Made by a program: the position numbers and the translations under genes | Assembly (NCBI GenBank): GCA_003971905.1 | Contig: RSEE01000013.1 | Coordinates: 744,001 to 808,000, forward strand | Length of the DNA: 64,000 nucleotides | Direction: 5' to 3' | DNA from: Moniliella sp. 'wahieum' | Lineage: Eukaryota > Basidiomycota > Moniliellomycetes > Moniliellales > Moniliellaceae | Notes under the pieces: generated by a model | Database searches by the model: none | The model's input: the letters and a program-made list of their open reading frames with translations, nothing else | What the model was told of the DNA's origin: nothing | Shown here: positions 11,582-23,097 of the stretch, piece after piece | How the letters are laid out: each line of letters opens with the position of its first letter | How positions within the stretch are numbered: the stretch's first letter is position 1

Positions 11582-12993
11582 TTAGGTCCAAACCGGCGGG
11601 GGAGGTCCGAAATCAAATTCATCCATGTTGAAGTCGGGAGTGGAGAGAGAGTGTGAATGAGGAGCGGCACTGGATCCCCCATCAGGTAAGGCATCGGGCA
11701 CGTTTAAGGTGGAATCGATGGCTGTTGGGCTCCCCCGTGGCAGGAACAGGCTCGGCACAGCCGCGGGCGCAGCCGCGGGAGCAGCCCGGGTTCAGTCACA
11801 GACGATGACGCAAAGACGGATGCAAGTGCAGGCGTGGGCACAGGCGCAGTTGCCAATGGAGGCGCGGCCGAAAGTGGAGCCGATGCATTCTCACCCTCGC
11901 CACAATGGAGTGAAGCAAGGCCAGTGGTGGAAGTATTTGGCCCCGAGGAAAGAGCCGGTCCCGGCGGCGTTGAGGCTGGGCTGCGACACCGAGTAGGGGA
12001 CTAGTTGGAGGGGACTGCTGGACGAGGAGGCTAAGTTGATCACCTTGGCCAAAGGCGATGCCGTATGCTCATCTTCCGACGTCAGGTCCACCACGCCCGT
12101 GGCTGGGCCTATTGTTGCGGGCGCAGGGTGTGGGGGCGCATGGGGAGTCGAGGTAGGCATAACCGCTGGGGCGGGGACAAATACTGGAGGGCTAGCAGTA
12201 GATCCAGGAGGGACGATAGATGAAGCTTGTGGCGTGGCCTTTCCGGTTTCCTGAAAGGGGGATCCTGCGTCGGACGGCTTGATTGACGTGGAGGACATGG
12301 GAGGCTGGGTAGGTGGGTCGAGGCAAGTGCCGGGGAGGAAGTAGAGGGCGGCACGTCCAAGTCCATGGCGTCCGGGTTGGCCAGAGGCAGTGCAGATATG
12401 GAAGACGCAGTTCGCTGTGGGGGGTCGGCGGGGGGGGAGGCGGCAGGGATGAGAGGCGGGACAAGGGTAAGGACATCGGGCACAGCGGCTGTGTTAGAAG
12501 GGGGTGCAGTTGGTGCATCGGGCACATCAGACGGGTGAGCGAGGGGGCTGGGGGCGTAGGCCAGAACGGGCGAAGGAGGTGGGGAAGGTGCGTCGGGTCG
12601 CTCCAGACGCTCCAGCTCGTCGAGAAGGGCAGTTTGCGCGGTGGCGAGCCAAGTGCGGAGCGTTTCGATGCCAGCGCGGTACGCAGCATGGGCTCTCCGC
12701 ACCGCCAGCAACTCGGTCGGTTCGCAGGTGAGGGTGGCGTTGGCGCGGATGGCAGCGTTGGGGAAGACAGAAGGGTGGCCTGCGGCAGAAGCAGAGGCAT
12801 CGCCCTCGCTCGCGGAGCCAGAAGACGACCGGGAGGCCATCGCACTGATGCGGGCTGCATCGGCGCGCCATTGCATGGCTACTGCGGTGGCCTCGGCAAG
12901 GGCTTGGCATTGGGACTCGATGTCCTTGAGAAGCGCACCGGGGGCGCGTTGCATCATGCTCGCAGTGAGCTTCTCGCGTGGGGCAGGTGGCAT
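11582..12993 (-). CDS. Unidentified proline/alanine-rich protein with an acidic SUMO-binding-like motif
   Basis: I do not recognise this gene. The start at 12993 (MPPAPREKLTASMMQRAPGA) leads into a predicted helical segment (LLKDIESQCQALAEATAVAM) and a second one (RAHAAYRAGIETLRTWLATA, then LLDELERLE), so the first 150 residues may fold or coil. The rest is disordered and rich in Pro, Ser and Ala. It includes GVVDLTSEDEH, which looks like a SUMO-interaction motif (hydrophobic core followed by acidic residues). The C terminus reads TPDFNMDEFDFGPPPPVW, an acidic-hydrophobic patch of the kind found in transcriptional activators or co-activators. At least two frame changes occur (near 12300 and 11890). 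A nuclear or mediator-like role is a guess. Confidence 0.55.
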
Positions 12994-13380
12994 GGCGCGG
13001 CCTGGGCGTGGCTGGACGAGTGGTGCTTGGTGGGTACTTGGGCTTGTTCAAGTAGGTAGCCGTCGCGGCAGGAACCACACGCGCTTGCCGCTCTTGAAAC
13101 TTGAAGTTTAGCTGGAGCTGAGCCTTTGAGCGTTGCTGTAGTTACCAGGGTTGTCGGAAACCAGTTGATATAGTTTTCCTTTTCCTTTTCCTTGCCAAGT
13201 ACCACAACCTCTACAGAACATCAGGAGGACCCGCTGCTGCCGCCGGGCCAATTTATCCACAATCGTACATTCACACTTCCCCTGTCCCACTTATCAGCCT
13301 CCAGGCGGGTTCGTACTCAGGAAAAGACGTAAGAAGCACCCAGCTGACCCTTAGGCCTCTCACGTCTCAGATCTCACGCC
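12994..13380. other. Intergenic region
   Basis: This lies between two minus-strand genes. A run of ttttccttttccttttcctt at 13175-13194 is the only low-complexity element; I see nothing coding. Confidence 0.45.
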
Positions 13381-16023
13381 TCATCGATCATCCCCCATCC
13401 CTCTCTCACCACACACCATCTCCTCGTCCAGCTTGTAATCGGCCAACAACGCATCCTCCTCCGCGCGCGCGCGCGCCGCTGTTGCTCCCGCTCCCGCTCG
13501 CTTGATCCCGTCGAAGACGAGGGCGAAGCAACCGGTTTGGCCGGGTTGCACCGGACCTCGACCTCGCTGCTCGCGACGCGCGTTTCGCTGTGACCTTGGG
13601 CGTGGATGCCGTCTTGGTCCGCTTGGCCTTGACCTTGACCGGAGCCTTGCCAACCGGCTTGGCAGTGGGTTGGCGGCGCACCGAGGGCGCACTGGTCCAG
13701 TCTGCCGGCTGGCCGCCTGCTTGTCAGCTTTGGCCGAGGACCGCATTACTTTCGTTGCAGCAGAAGTGGCCGCGCCTTCTTCCGTGTCTGAAGAAAGAGG
13801 AGATGAGGCGACCTCACGCACGGGGCGGAGGCCTTTCGAGGCGCTGTGAGCACCACAGGCTCCATAGCAGGACGGCGCACGGCGCGGCGCGGACGTCTTC
13901 CCAAGGGCGGAGAAGCGGTTCGTTCCTTCTGGCTGGAAAGATCTGTCCGAGTCGGAGCGGCATCGGAATGGATGGCGGCCGTCCCTTGCGACGACCGGGT
14001 CAGGCGAAAACCGCATAGGTCCGCGCCGGACCGTACGATGGGTAGATCGAGACGAATGCTGACGTTGACCGCTTCCAGTCTGCGGCACAGCATCGCTGGC
14101 GGCCGATTCCGTCTCATTCTCCTCATCTGAGAACCCTGAGTGAGACGTTTCCTCGTCCTGCCTCTGCTGGTGCCCCTTGCGGAGGGGGCTGAGGAACTGC
14201 AGAACGGGTCGTCCTGGCCGGACCAACGTCAGGATCGGACGAGTCGCGGAGTGTGTTCACCTCCTTCTTCCGTCCTCGTGGGTTCATCGACCTCCCACCT
14301 CGACCACGGGTGCGAACGCTGCCGCGCTGTACTTGTCCGCGTCCGCGACCGTGACCCCGTGTGGAGCGAACAGAAGAACAGGCTCTTCCTCTGACAAATC
14401 GGAGGATGTCTGCTGATGCTCGAGGCGGCAGAAGCCAACTGCAGCTGGGCGCGCGTCTTGGTCGGGTGAGACGCCCCACGACGGGGGAGAAGCGAAACGA
14501 ATTTGTCCAATTTGTACGTCTTGGACTTCTTCTTGCCTTTTCCGTGGGGTGGAACGTGACCCGGAATGTGCAAGTCGAGCGGGGCCGAGCTAGAGCTGAT
14601 GGGGTCGTCGACCACTTCCTCACTTTCCTCTACCACGGGCCGAGAAGGCCTAACGGAGGAAGAGCCAGGACGAGGCAGGGATTGGAGGAAAGTGGTAGCC
14701 ACCGTGCTGAGGCCCGGAGGGGGGTGCACTTTTTTCCCCACTTGACCCATCCCCCAAGACTGACCTGGACCAGAAGGCTTCTTGAGCTCAGGATCGTGTC
14801 TGGCACGCTTTGGATTTTCATCGGATGCTTCTACTTCAGAGGACGAAAAGAGCTCATGCTTAGGATCCGAAGAACGGGGAGCGAGACTGTTCGGATCCGG
14901 ATTCAGATCCGGATGCGCCTCCTGCATGGCCGCGTCGGCTTCCGCTGCTCCCATTTCCCCCGCCAGTGCTTCCGAGGTGGGAGGGCGGATGGCCTGGCGT
15001 CGTTGGTGCCGTGCGGTGGCCCTGACCTCAGCCAAGATGCCAAACAGATCGGACGAAGGGTGGTCTTGCTCTTCCTCCCCTGTCGCATTCGCCAAAGCAG
15101 AACGTTCCCCCTGCTGAGCGGCAACAGGGACCGACACTGTTCCCGGTGACCCTACCATTTGGATCCAATTCTCCACCCTGGACTGTCCCTGGGCGCGAGA
15201 GGGGGAGTGGGAGATGCGATCTTTCCTCCGAAGACTCAAAGACGACCAACGGATCGGAGCGGAGAGCTGCACGCGCAGCGTAGGCGGGCACAGGCGGTGG
15301 GCTGCCCTCCAACTCGAGTTCCGGTGCATGAAGAGAAGCGAGAGGGGCCAAGGGGGTTCGGTGGGTGCTTGTGCGGGACCGGATGGGCGTGGAAGCAGCT
15401 AACGCATGAAGACGCACTCGTTCCATTAGGCTCCCCGGTCGCGGCTGGGACGGAGTCAGGAGCGGCTCAGCTTGGGGCGCGTCAGCCTCGTTGCCAGGGT
15501 CCGCCTGGATGGGCGCGGGGGCATGGGCACGACCCGCGAACAATTGGGGGGGCAGCACGGGGAGAGATGTAGGCTGGCTCGACCGGTCCCTCACGTTCCG
15601 AGGGAGGGGACGAGGCTGGAACGCTGCTGCGCTGTTGGGGCAGGGAAGGACTCAGGTGCGCGCCTTGGATGCCAAGGGCTGGGGCTGAAGCTGGGGCAGG
15701 CGCAGGGGGGGCGTTTTCCTTGTCGGACCAAGACGGTGAGTGGAATGAATGAAGCTCATGGGATGCCGAGTACAGGCCATGTTGCACAAGGGCGGTGGAG
15801 ACGGCATATACATGAGGAGCTCAGATGCATCCGACTCGGGCCCTCCGGTTGGAGGCGGGGGCGGCGAGGGCATGTCGGACACGAGCTTGCGTTGGTCGTC
15901 TATCCAGGACGGTTCGAGCAGGGCAGGTTCAGGCGCAGTCGCGGAGAGGGGCAGGCGGCGCCCCCGGCCGAGGCTGGCATCGTCGGGTGGCGCGTCGGTG
16001 GGAGAAGCAGGGTCGCTGGGCAT
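13381..16023 (-). CDS. Large disordered, basic, probably nuclear protein
   Basis: I do not recognise the family. The start at 16023 (MPSDPASPTDAPPDDASLGR) is followed by about 850 residues in changing frames. They contain many SP/TP sites (PSPPPPP, TASPPLGRRPRRAVRR), a DKENAPP stretch, polar blocks (SSSEVEASDENPKRARHD) and several lysine/arginine-rich clusters (GKGKKKSKTYKL; VKVKAKRTKTASTPKVTAKR) that look like nuclear localisation or DNA/RNA-binding segments. The last part (FDGIKRAGAGATAARARAEE) looks helical, and the protein ends at a stop at 13381-13383. There are at least six frame changes. No enzyme motif is visible. A chromatin or cell-cycle scaffold is plausible, but only from composition. 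Confidence 0.5.
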
Positions 16024-16429
16024 GGCGATGGCGCTGGCGATGGCGATGAAGCTGGAGCTGAGCTGGTGGTGGCAGCCCAGCACGCTTAAAGCTTAACGCC
16101 CCCTCCCCCCGACCCATGCCACGCCGCCCTCCCGCTGTCCGCGTCGCGTTGGCCGTTTTCTTTTTCTTTTCTTTTCGTTTCCTTTTTTTCAAGCGGCGCC
16201 GGCACGCTGTTGGGTTTGGACTAGGATGGCGGTAGGCGCCCGCAGGTCTTTTGCTTTTCGCGCTGCAAGCCCTCTCGAGACTACACGTTTGGTATGTGGA
16301 CCAAGGCCCAGGCTACATGGACTGACCAGCGGGTCAGAAGATCATCTGTGGCCAGCAGACCAAGTGATGGGGGCATTGGCAATGCCAATGGGATTAGAGA
16401 TTAGCGTCTACCATGCATCATGGGCCCTG
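16024..16429. other. Intergenic region
   Basis: This lies between two minus-strand genes. It contains a T-rich tract near 16157-16190 (ttttctttttcttttctttt) about 135 bases upstream of the large disordered protein start, a probable promoter element. Confidence 0.45.
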
Positions 16430-18647
16430 CTACAACTTCCACACATTCTCCGCGTGTACGCCCAGGTCGGCCAGGATGCCACCCAAGGGCCCCTGCGTGC
16501 GTCCGTCCCGGCCCTTGGGCCCTGCGACCGCAGCAAGGAATCCATCCGGACCGCACACCAGGACCGCACTCTCTCGCTTGACTCCCGTAGTCACCTTGGC
16601 CACCGCCTCCGTCGACGCCTCCTGGGGCGCTGCCTCGCTTGGTTCGCTCGTAGACAAGAGCGGTGCCAAGGCGGTCTTCAAGTCCTTGGCGCCAATCCGC
16701 CCCTCGTGTACAGGCAATCCGTCAATGGCGACAACCTTGGTCTTGGACGAAGGCAGCCAGGAGGTGCTGGTCTGCAACTGCCCCTGGGCAGGAATCTGAG
16801 TCCCCTCCACCCCAGCCAGAAGCGGGTCCAACGCAGGTTCGGCGACCGACTCGGAAAACAGTTGCACGCTAAGTCGGTCCGGGTACCGTTCCACCAATTG
16901 GGACCATTCGGGCGTGAGGAGGAACGACTCGGGCCGTGGGGCGGCATAGGGATGGTAAACTTGGTTTCTCCCGAGCGCACGCTCATCCAACGTGCGTTGC
17001 CAGCGCTGCGGGCCCGACTCGGGACATGCTCGGACTCAACCGCCTGCTCCTGGATGGGGGCCATGACGCCCTTGACCAATTGGTAGGCAGGCGCAATGCC
17101 AGTACCAGCCACGATGAAGTAAATGTCCTTGACCCGCGACACATCCGGCCGTCGCTCCAAAGCAGTAGCATCAGGATCGGTAGCGGCTTCGCTCGCCGAC
17201 GGGTCGGAGGACGGCAGGGCGGCAGATCCCACTCTGGTGATGCGATCGTGGGAGAGTGCTTCTCCCTTGCGCGCACGCTCGATTGCGTCCAACGTCCACC
17301 GTTCGTCCCATTCTTTGTTAAACCCAGCGGCACGGACGGTGCCGTTGACGGGAGGCGATGAAGGTAGTCGGGCACTTCAGCGTGGGGGTACCGCTTCACG
17401 AGCAAGTCCAGAGTGCGGGTGGTAAAGGCCTCGATGGGCGACTGGAGGGGGTGTAGCGTCGTGCAATTCCCAGCTCCGGCTGGGCCACTGTAATGCTCCA
17501 CAATTCGAGCGGGCCACGAGCACGCGTGGCAAGGGGCAGGTCGGTGACACCTTCCCCCTCGCTGGCGGGCGCAGAGCGCATGGATGATAACAAACCCATA
17601 TCAAAGGGAAGGTGAAGTTGGAGAACGCGGTGCTGGAAGTCGTGAAGGTACATGTGGTCCTGGTGTACGCTGAGAAACAAGGGCCAGCCTCAGCAGGGGT
17701 CAAAGAGTTTTCGTGCTGGGCCATCATGCGGGCGACCGCAGGGGATGTCTCTGAGATGCCAAAGGGGAGAAAAGGCGAGAGGCGTGTTGGCTAGCACGGC
17801 ATTCCCCACAACCAGATCGGTAAACTTAACGGGAGCCAGACCAGCATATTGACCCTCGACCCCGTTAGCATGGACGAAGGAGTCTCCGACACCGGTAATA
17901 ATCTGGTCGTACGCCTCGGAGGTGGGTCTTCGACGATGGTCATCGCCCTGTCTTCGAGAGGGGTGAGACGGCGGCCGGTCATGACACCGGGGAACCAGTA
18001 TTCCGAAAAGGAGATGGCCTTCATGCCGATCCGAGTGGCAAGATTGTCGGCCATGCCCACGTCCTTGGGCGAAGGCCCACCAAGAGGAGTGGCTGGCGCT
18101 TGGGCAGGCACAGCACGCGTCGCATTGACCTCGGCGGCAATTGCCTCTGCTTCGGGCAAGGTCATGTTGACCAGTGCCGTGCCTCGGAGCTGGAAATCAG
18201 GAAGGAGGAAGTATCTGGCCATGTTGAGGCGTCTTCTCTTGGGGTCCGCTGGGAGGCAGCGCAGGTGTCCTGCCGGAGCCTGGATCGGTCACTTCGGGCT
18301 CAGCAGTAAGGCCGAGGTAGACGCCGCGGCCGATCAGCCCAGCGAAGGAGATAAACATGGCGCAGCCCATAACGATGCGGGATCCCCGGCTCAAACGTGG
18401 CCTATGGATTCTTTCTTGGGGGCGTCACGTCGAAAGACGGCAGGTTGGGGATTGGGCTCGGGCGGGGGGGGGGCACATGGCGTTTGGCGTCGGCGGGAAC
18501 CTTTTGCTTGCCAGCCGCACCGGCAGGAGGCGCGGCCTTGAATGCAGGCGGGCAAGTAGAGAAGAGGCGGGGGGGGGGGGCGGATGGGCATCCTAGCCCT
18601 ATGCGCCGGGCGCACAAATGGGCCAGCATGGCGGCGGCAGCGGACAA
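16430..18647 (-). CDS. CYC2-like mitochondrial FAD/NAD(P)H oxidoreductase with extra N-terminal domain
   Basis: Yeast Cyc2 is an inner-membrane flavoprotein facing the intermembrane space that assists haem attachment to cytochrome c. The C-terminal two thirds match it: LELWSITVAQPELGIARRYT (FAD domain), YLHRLP, DIYFIVAGTGIAPAYQLVKG (nucleotide-binding glycines), then AVLVCGPDGFLAAVAG and QGPLGGILADLGVHAENVWK ending in L and a stop at 16430. The N terminus at 18647 is a good presequence (MSAAAAMLAHLCARRIGLGC, then RLFSTCPPAF), followed by a membrane span (VMGCAMFISFAGLIGRGVYL). Between span and FAD domain lie about 200 residues I do not recognise (RIGMKAISFSEYWFPGVMTG; YAGLAPVKFTDLVVGNAVLA), which yeast Cyc2 lacks. 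At least six frame changes break the frame. Two adjacent genes instead of one fusion cannot be excluded. Confidence 0.72.
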
Positions 18648-19071
18648 TGTGGAGCCGAGGTGGTCTGGCCAGAACTGCCAAGGAAGAGGCTGGGCGGAGG
18701 TTGGTTCCCCACATGAAATTTCACCGCTTCCTGCTTCACTCGGTACTCGTGCTCACCCCGTCCGACCCAGCGCAATTCCGCCCCGGAACTTTGGGCAGCA
18801 TAATGAGGCAGATTATCGATTACGACCGATGACATGCATGACACCTCTGATGAGTGACACAATGCCGTCAGACTTTCAATTTCAAGCCTGCCGCCCAGGT
18901 GCTGCGTTCGAGCTTCTCGGAGAACCTGGGGGCGCTGGCTAGCTCAGTAGGTTGGTTAGTCAGGCATGGCGGAAGCAGAGTGACGTGCTAGCTAACGTAG
19001 CCCCCATCTCCGCCACCTCTCCGACCGCCTCTCCGCCTCTCCGCCTCCCTGCCTCCACCCCCCCCCTCACC
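18648..19071. other. Divergent promoter region CYC2-like/frataxin
   Basis: This is a shared upstream region of two mitochondrial protein genes. It contains cgatgacatgcatgaca at 18827-18843, a 17-mer that recurs at 50906-50922, and a TTATCGATTA word at 18814. Confidence 0.5.
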
Positions 19072-19846
19072 ATGACTGCTCTTCTGCGCCTCCCACGCGC
19101 GGCACCCCTTCTTCGTGCGGTGACTGCACCAGCTTGCATTCTCTCTGCTCTCCCGGGCGCCACGAGCGCTGTCCGACGCTTGCACACCACCCCTGCACCT
19201 CACTTGCCCCTTGCGCCCAGTCCCATCCGCCGCATCGCCCTCAGTCCCAGCACACGCGCGCCTTCGGATGGGGCGCCACCACAGGTGTCGGACCAAGTCT
19301 ATCACGAGGCGGCGGATAACACGCTGGAGGAGCTGCAAGACCGCTTCGACGCTTTGATCGAAGCTGTGCCCGATCTCGTCGACGGTCCGAGACGCAAATT
19401 GAGGAGTGGGATGTGGAAGTGGCGGTAGGTAACGTGGTGCAAGCGTATAAAAAGAAAAAAAAAACAATACTGACATGAGCCCATCTTCTTCTCTTCAGTC
19501 GGGTGTACTCAACGTCTCCACGCCTTGGGGCACGTATGTGATCAACAAGCAACCTGCCACGCACCAGGTCTGGCTCTCCTCCCCCGTCAGCGGGCCGTAC
19601 CGGATGGACTATGCCCCGCAGGACGGGGGAAAGGCGCCTAGCTGGGTCTCTCATCGCGAAGAGCAAGGCGACGTTGAACTTTGGGCCTTGCTGCGGGATG
19701 AGCTCAGACGGGTGACCAAGGAGGGCGACTTTCTTTTTTTGATGCCCCAGATGAATAACAAGCCAAGCTGCTTTGAGCAAGAAAACGTGGTTCGGGCTAG
19801 AGGTAACATGGAACACGCAATAGAGCTCAATGCGAAGGGGATGTAG
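19072..19846 (+). CDS. YFH1: Frataxin
   Basis: Frataxin is the mitochondrial matrix activator of cysteine desulfurase in iron-sulfur cluster assembly. The start at 19072 ([20 protein letters not shown]) is a typical presequence, with RRLHTTPA before the mature domain. The mature part reads [20 protein letters not shown] (acidic helix 1), [12 protein letters not shown], then after an intron at 19425-19498 (GTAGGT to TTCAG) [37 protein letters not shown] and [12 protein letters not shown]. These are the conserved beta-sheet surface, the NKQ loop and helix 2. One frame change lies near 19385. The 3' end is ambiguous: a T7 run at 19734-19740 means the true stop could be either just after GDFLF (about 19742) or at 19846. 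I give the longer reading. Confidence 0.92.
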
Positions 19847-20490
19847 ATAGCGCTCCCTTGCCCAGCTCCACTGCGCCAACCCCATTGCCGCACCTTGGCA
19901 GTAACTGTACTTCATAAATCACTGCCATGGTGCTGAAGGTGAAGGTGAGTGCCAGCCTATCCGGCCCAACAAAACCATGTTGTATGATTCGATCCTGAGC
20001 CTGCCAGGAGAGAACGAAACGAATACGGCGCGGCAAGAAACAGGTCGTATGAAACCTGGCACTAAATTCAGCCCCGTTCATTGCAGGTCAAAGAACAGGA
20101 TGGGACCGTTGGCATCGCTTAGACGAGTATAGTTCGTGGACCAAAGATGGAGGTGGAGGAATATTGACACAAGAGTAAATGGGAGGGGGGCGTGATTGAA
20201 CCCGCCAGGAGCAGGAACAGGGACTGTGGGCAAGTGGATGTCTCAAAATGTGCGTTATAGAGTATAGGTGGGAGATCAGAGTCAATGATCTGTGCACACA
20301 GGAAACCTATTAGTCCTCGCTGCGATTTCTTTTTCCAAGCCCGAAGAGGAGAAGGAAATACGCACACATTCGTTTCCTCAGGCATGAGTACGCCTTCAAA
20401 GGAGGTCTCCCATATTCAACCCCCTGTTCAGTTCCAAGGCCGGACGATGCAAGCCAGGAGAAAGAGGCGTGAGAAAAGCAGACTGGGCGC
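19847..20490. other. Convergent intergenic region
   Basis: This lies 3' of frataxin (+) and of the small orphan gene (-). I find no gene, RNA or repeat. Confidence 0.5.
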
Positions 20491-20835
20491 TTAAATCATG
20501 CGTCCATAATCGTCGTAGTGGCCATCACGCACACCCTCGTCGTCTTCATCAAGGTAGAGTTGGTGCCAGTTGTTCCAATGTTCCGATGGGCCGGCCATGC
20601 CTCCTTCCGAGTTGACCAACTGGCGACGGCAGTTGTTGATGACTTGGTCCAGCTCCGCCGCGTGGGCCGAGGCGAGAAACGGGGCGCAGGCGTCTTGGAA
20701 TTCCGCGTCTTGAAGGAGCTGCGCACGGATTTCGGTGGCCTCGGCCTCGGTGGGGCGCAGCCACGTACGGCGGATGACGGCAAAGGTGGCCTCCTGGAGG
20801 GCTTGGGTGGCGGAAGCGTCGACGGGAACGGACAT
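20491..20835 (-). CDS. Small unidentified acidic protein (114 residues)
   Basis: This is a single uninterrupted exon, one of the few intact reading frames in the window. It starts MSVPVDASATQALQEATFAV and ends in an aspartate/glutamate-rich tail (LYLDEDDEGVRDGHYDDYGR). The first two thirds look mostly helical (RPTEAEATEIRAQLLQDAEF; CAPFLASAHAAELDQVINNC). I see no signal peptide, membrane span or metal-binding motif. I do not recognise the family; the helical body plus acidic tail would suit a subunit or chaperone-like partner of a larger complex, but that is only a guess. GC-rich codon use matches the neighbours. Confidence 0.6.
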   Translation of the reverse strand: MSVPVDASATQALQEATFAVIRRTWLRPTEAEATEIRAQLLQDAEFQDACAPFLASAHAAELDQVINNCRRQLVNSEGGMAGPSEHWNNWHQLYLDEDDEGVRDGHYDDYGRMI

Positions 20836-21759
20836 TGAAACACGATGGGATGGAGAGATGGGGGAGGATGGGGAACTGGATGAGGGAGAGGCGGTGGGTA
20901 GGTAGAAAAGGAAAGGGAGGTGGGAGGGGCGTGCGGGGTGGGAAGGCACCCCAATGCACGGGATGGCCGCCACCCGGCATGAAGCGTGTCGATAGCCGGT
21001 TCGATCCACCAGAGGGGGGCGCTGGCGAAGAATAGGACGCAAGGGAGTGTGGGGCAAAAGCAAGCACAACAGCGTCATCCACTGCCCGTGTGCCGGCAGC
21101 GTTACCAGTTAGTGACGCGCAGCCTATTATAGTTGTGACCACAGTGGGGCTCGGCCCTGTTGTGTCCCGAACGAAGGCCACTGCGACCCCACACCCACCA
21201 ATTTAACCCCCTATTGCCACCCTCCCTCGCTGTGCTATATAATGTAACCCAGCCCCCACACCTCCTCCACTCGGCCAGACTCCGCCACGTGCCAGGTGAC
21301 TGTAGCCCAGCTGCCCTGGGCTCTGCCATTGCCAACGCCGTCGTCACACTATAAACATGACGCCCCTCCCCCCCCCCTCCTTCCGCCACATGCGACCGCC
21401 TTCTCTCCCTTCCTCTTCCCCACCCACACGAAAGACGCCCCGTCGTATCCCACAATACAGCGCGACCTCCATCCACCTGGCTCCTCACCTCAATGAAGGC
21501 AACCGATCGCTATGGCCATCATAATATACACAGGTATCGTGGTGGCCCATTAATCATTGGTGGCCCCGGGAATTGTAGCGCGTGCTTCATTCTGTTTTCG
21601 TCTCCTGAGCATGTGGTCATCTTCATATATAGACCAGAGCAACCTTTAGGAAAAGACGACTCACATATCTTGGGACGAAGCACGTGGGTGTGTACACAAA
21701 CGCGCCAAGCCGAGGGATGAGCATTCAAGTTGAACATTGAACGAGGAACAGGATGGAGA
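20836..21759. other. Intergenic region
   Basis: A 0.9 kb stretch with no supported gene. A TATA-like gctatataatg lies at 21235-21245 on the plus strand and C-rich runs near 21366. Short open frames on both strands look like chance products of GC-rich sequence. Confidence 0.4.
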
Positions 21760-22975
21760 TCACGAGTGCCCCCCATTGAGCGCTTGCTGCACCTCGATTC
21801 GCTCCTTCTCCACCGCCCATACAGGTCGGGGGATCTCAAAGGCATCCAAGGTACGAGTGTAGGTGATCCCACCGGCGCGACCAATCGGGCGAAGCTTGTC
21901 GAGATCGATGGTATTGTCCGGATTGAGCACGTCTACAGGGAGAAGGACAAGAGCAAGTCAGTTTTTTCTTCTCGTTTTCTCGTTTTCGTTTTCGTGCCAA
22001 GCTCCTCAAGCTAAGTAAGACGCTTTCAGAACGGTGGAAAACGATGGCCGATGGAATATGGAGGACATAGGCATCCTGTACCAACCTTTCTTGATCACAA
22101 ACTTGACCACGCGGCCTAAGACCAAGGTCGCCGTTTGCTTGGTCGCGTCGTGGTCCGAAACAAACGGAATGGACTGGTACAATTCGCACTCGAGCGCATA
22201 CGCGCTCTCGCCTACCCTTGCTGGGCCCTCGCCGTCCGCCCGAACTGGGCACGGGCGTCAGCCCACTCAGCTTCCACTCGTCCACATTCGCAGGACTGTC
22301 GATGCAGGTGTAATTGGCCGCGTTGAGGATGGGCTCGGAAATGATGTTGACGACAAACCTGTAGGGGAGTAGAATAAATCCGAAGAGAAGACCAAAAGTC
22401 AGCATCAAGCAAGTCCGCACGGGGTTCGGTCCCGATCTGGCCTCAGGCCTCAGGCCCCAGTCCTCATTACTCATTATCGTTCTCATTCCCAAGCTAGAAG
22501 CAATCAGCAAAAAGACAAAAGACGTACCGCTTAGTCTGAGCAATGTTGTTCACGAATCTTTGTGGCCAATGACCGAGATGCCCACGACGGGGGGATCAAT
22601 GGAGAACCCATTAAAGAACGAAAAGGGGGCCCGGTTACGATGGCCCTGTGTATCCTGCGTCGAGAGGAAGGCAATGGGCCGCGGACTGATCCCATTGATC
22701 ATCAACTTGTACGCTTGCGTCGGAGGCATCTCCTTCGGGTCCAGACGGTGCACTGGCGCGTCAGATTGGGGCGGCGGAAGCGTGTGAGGTACCATCCCCT
22801 CCCCCGGTTTCCAGTCGGGACTGCTGGTCTGGCTCATGACGACCGTGCGTCCACTGTCCCAGCCAGGACGCGAGGCTTCGAGCGCTTTGAACGGAGGGTG
22901 GTGGCTGTGCGAGGCGCTCATGGTGCCGATGGTGGTGGTTGGACCAGGAGGGCTGGGCGTGAATGGTTCCGTCAT
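21760..22975 (-). CDS. Flavin reductase-like domain protein (FMN-binding split barrel)
   Basis: The product belongs to the fungal family of flavin-reductase-like, FMN-binding split-barrel proteins; the substrate is unknown. The start at 22975 gives MTEPF; an internal ATG before SASHSHHPPFKALEASRP is also possible. Family blocks follow in order: LMINGISPRPIAFLST, NRAPFSFFNGFSIDPPVVGI, RFVVNIISEPILNAANYTCI, VDEWKLSGLTPVP, ESAYALECELYQSIPFV, ATLVLGRVVKFVIKK, DVLNPDNTIDLDKLRPIGRA and GGITYTRTLDAFEIPRPVWA. Introns lie at 22359-22527 and 21933-22085. The stop is at 21760-21762. Frame changes occur near 22550 and 22260. The many blocks in correct order make the family assignment firm. Confidence 0.85.
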
Positions 22976-23097
22976 GCAACCACTCAATCGTGTGGCTGGC
23001 GGGGACAGCAGTCGGCGAGATGACTGATTAGATGCCGATGACGCACGGGACCTTACATTGTGCTCCCTTATTTACAAAAGCCACGGTGATCATTCAA

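Noticed and set aside
20935-21015. Second tRNA, because of the B-box-like ggttcgatcc
   Set aside because: The T stem does not pair and no A box or acceptor stem fits.
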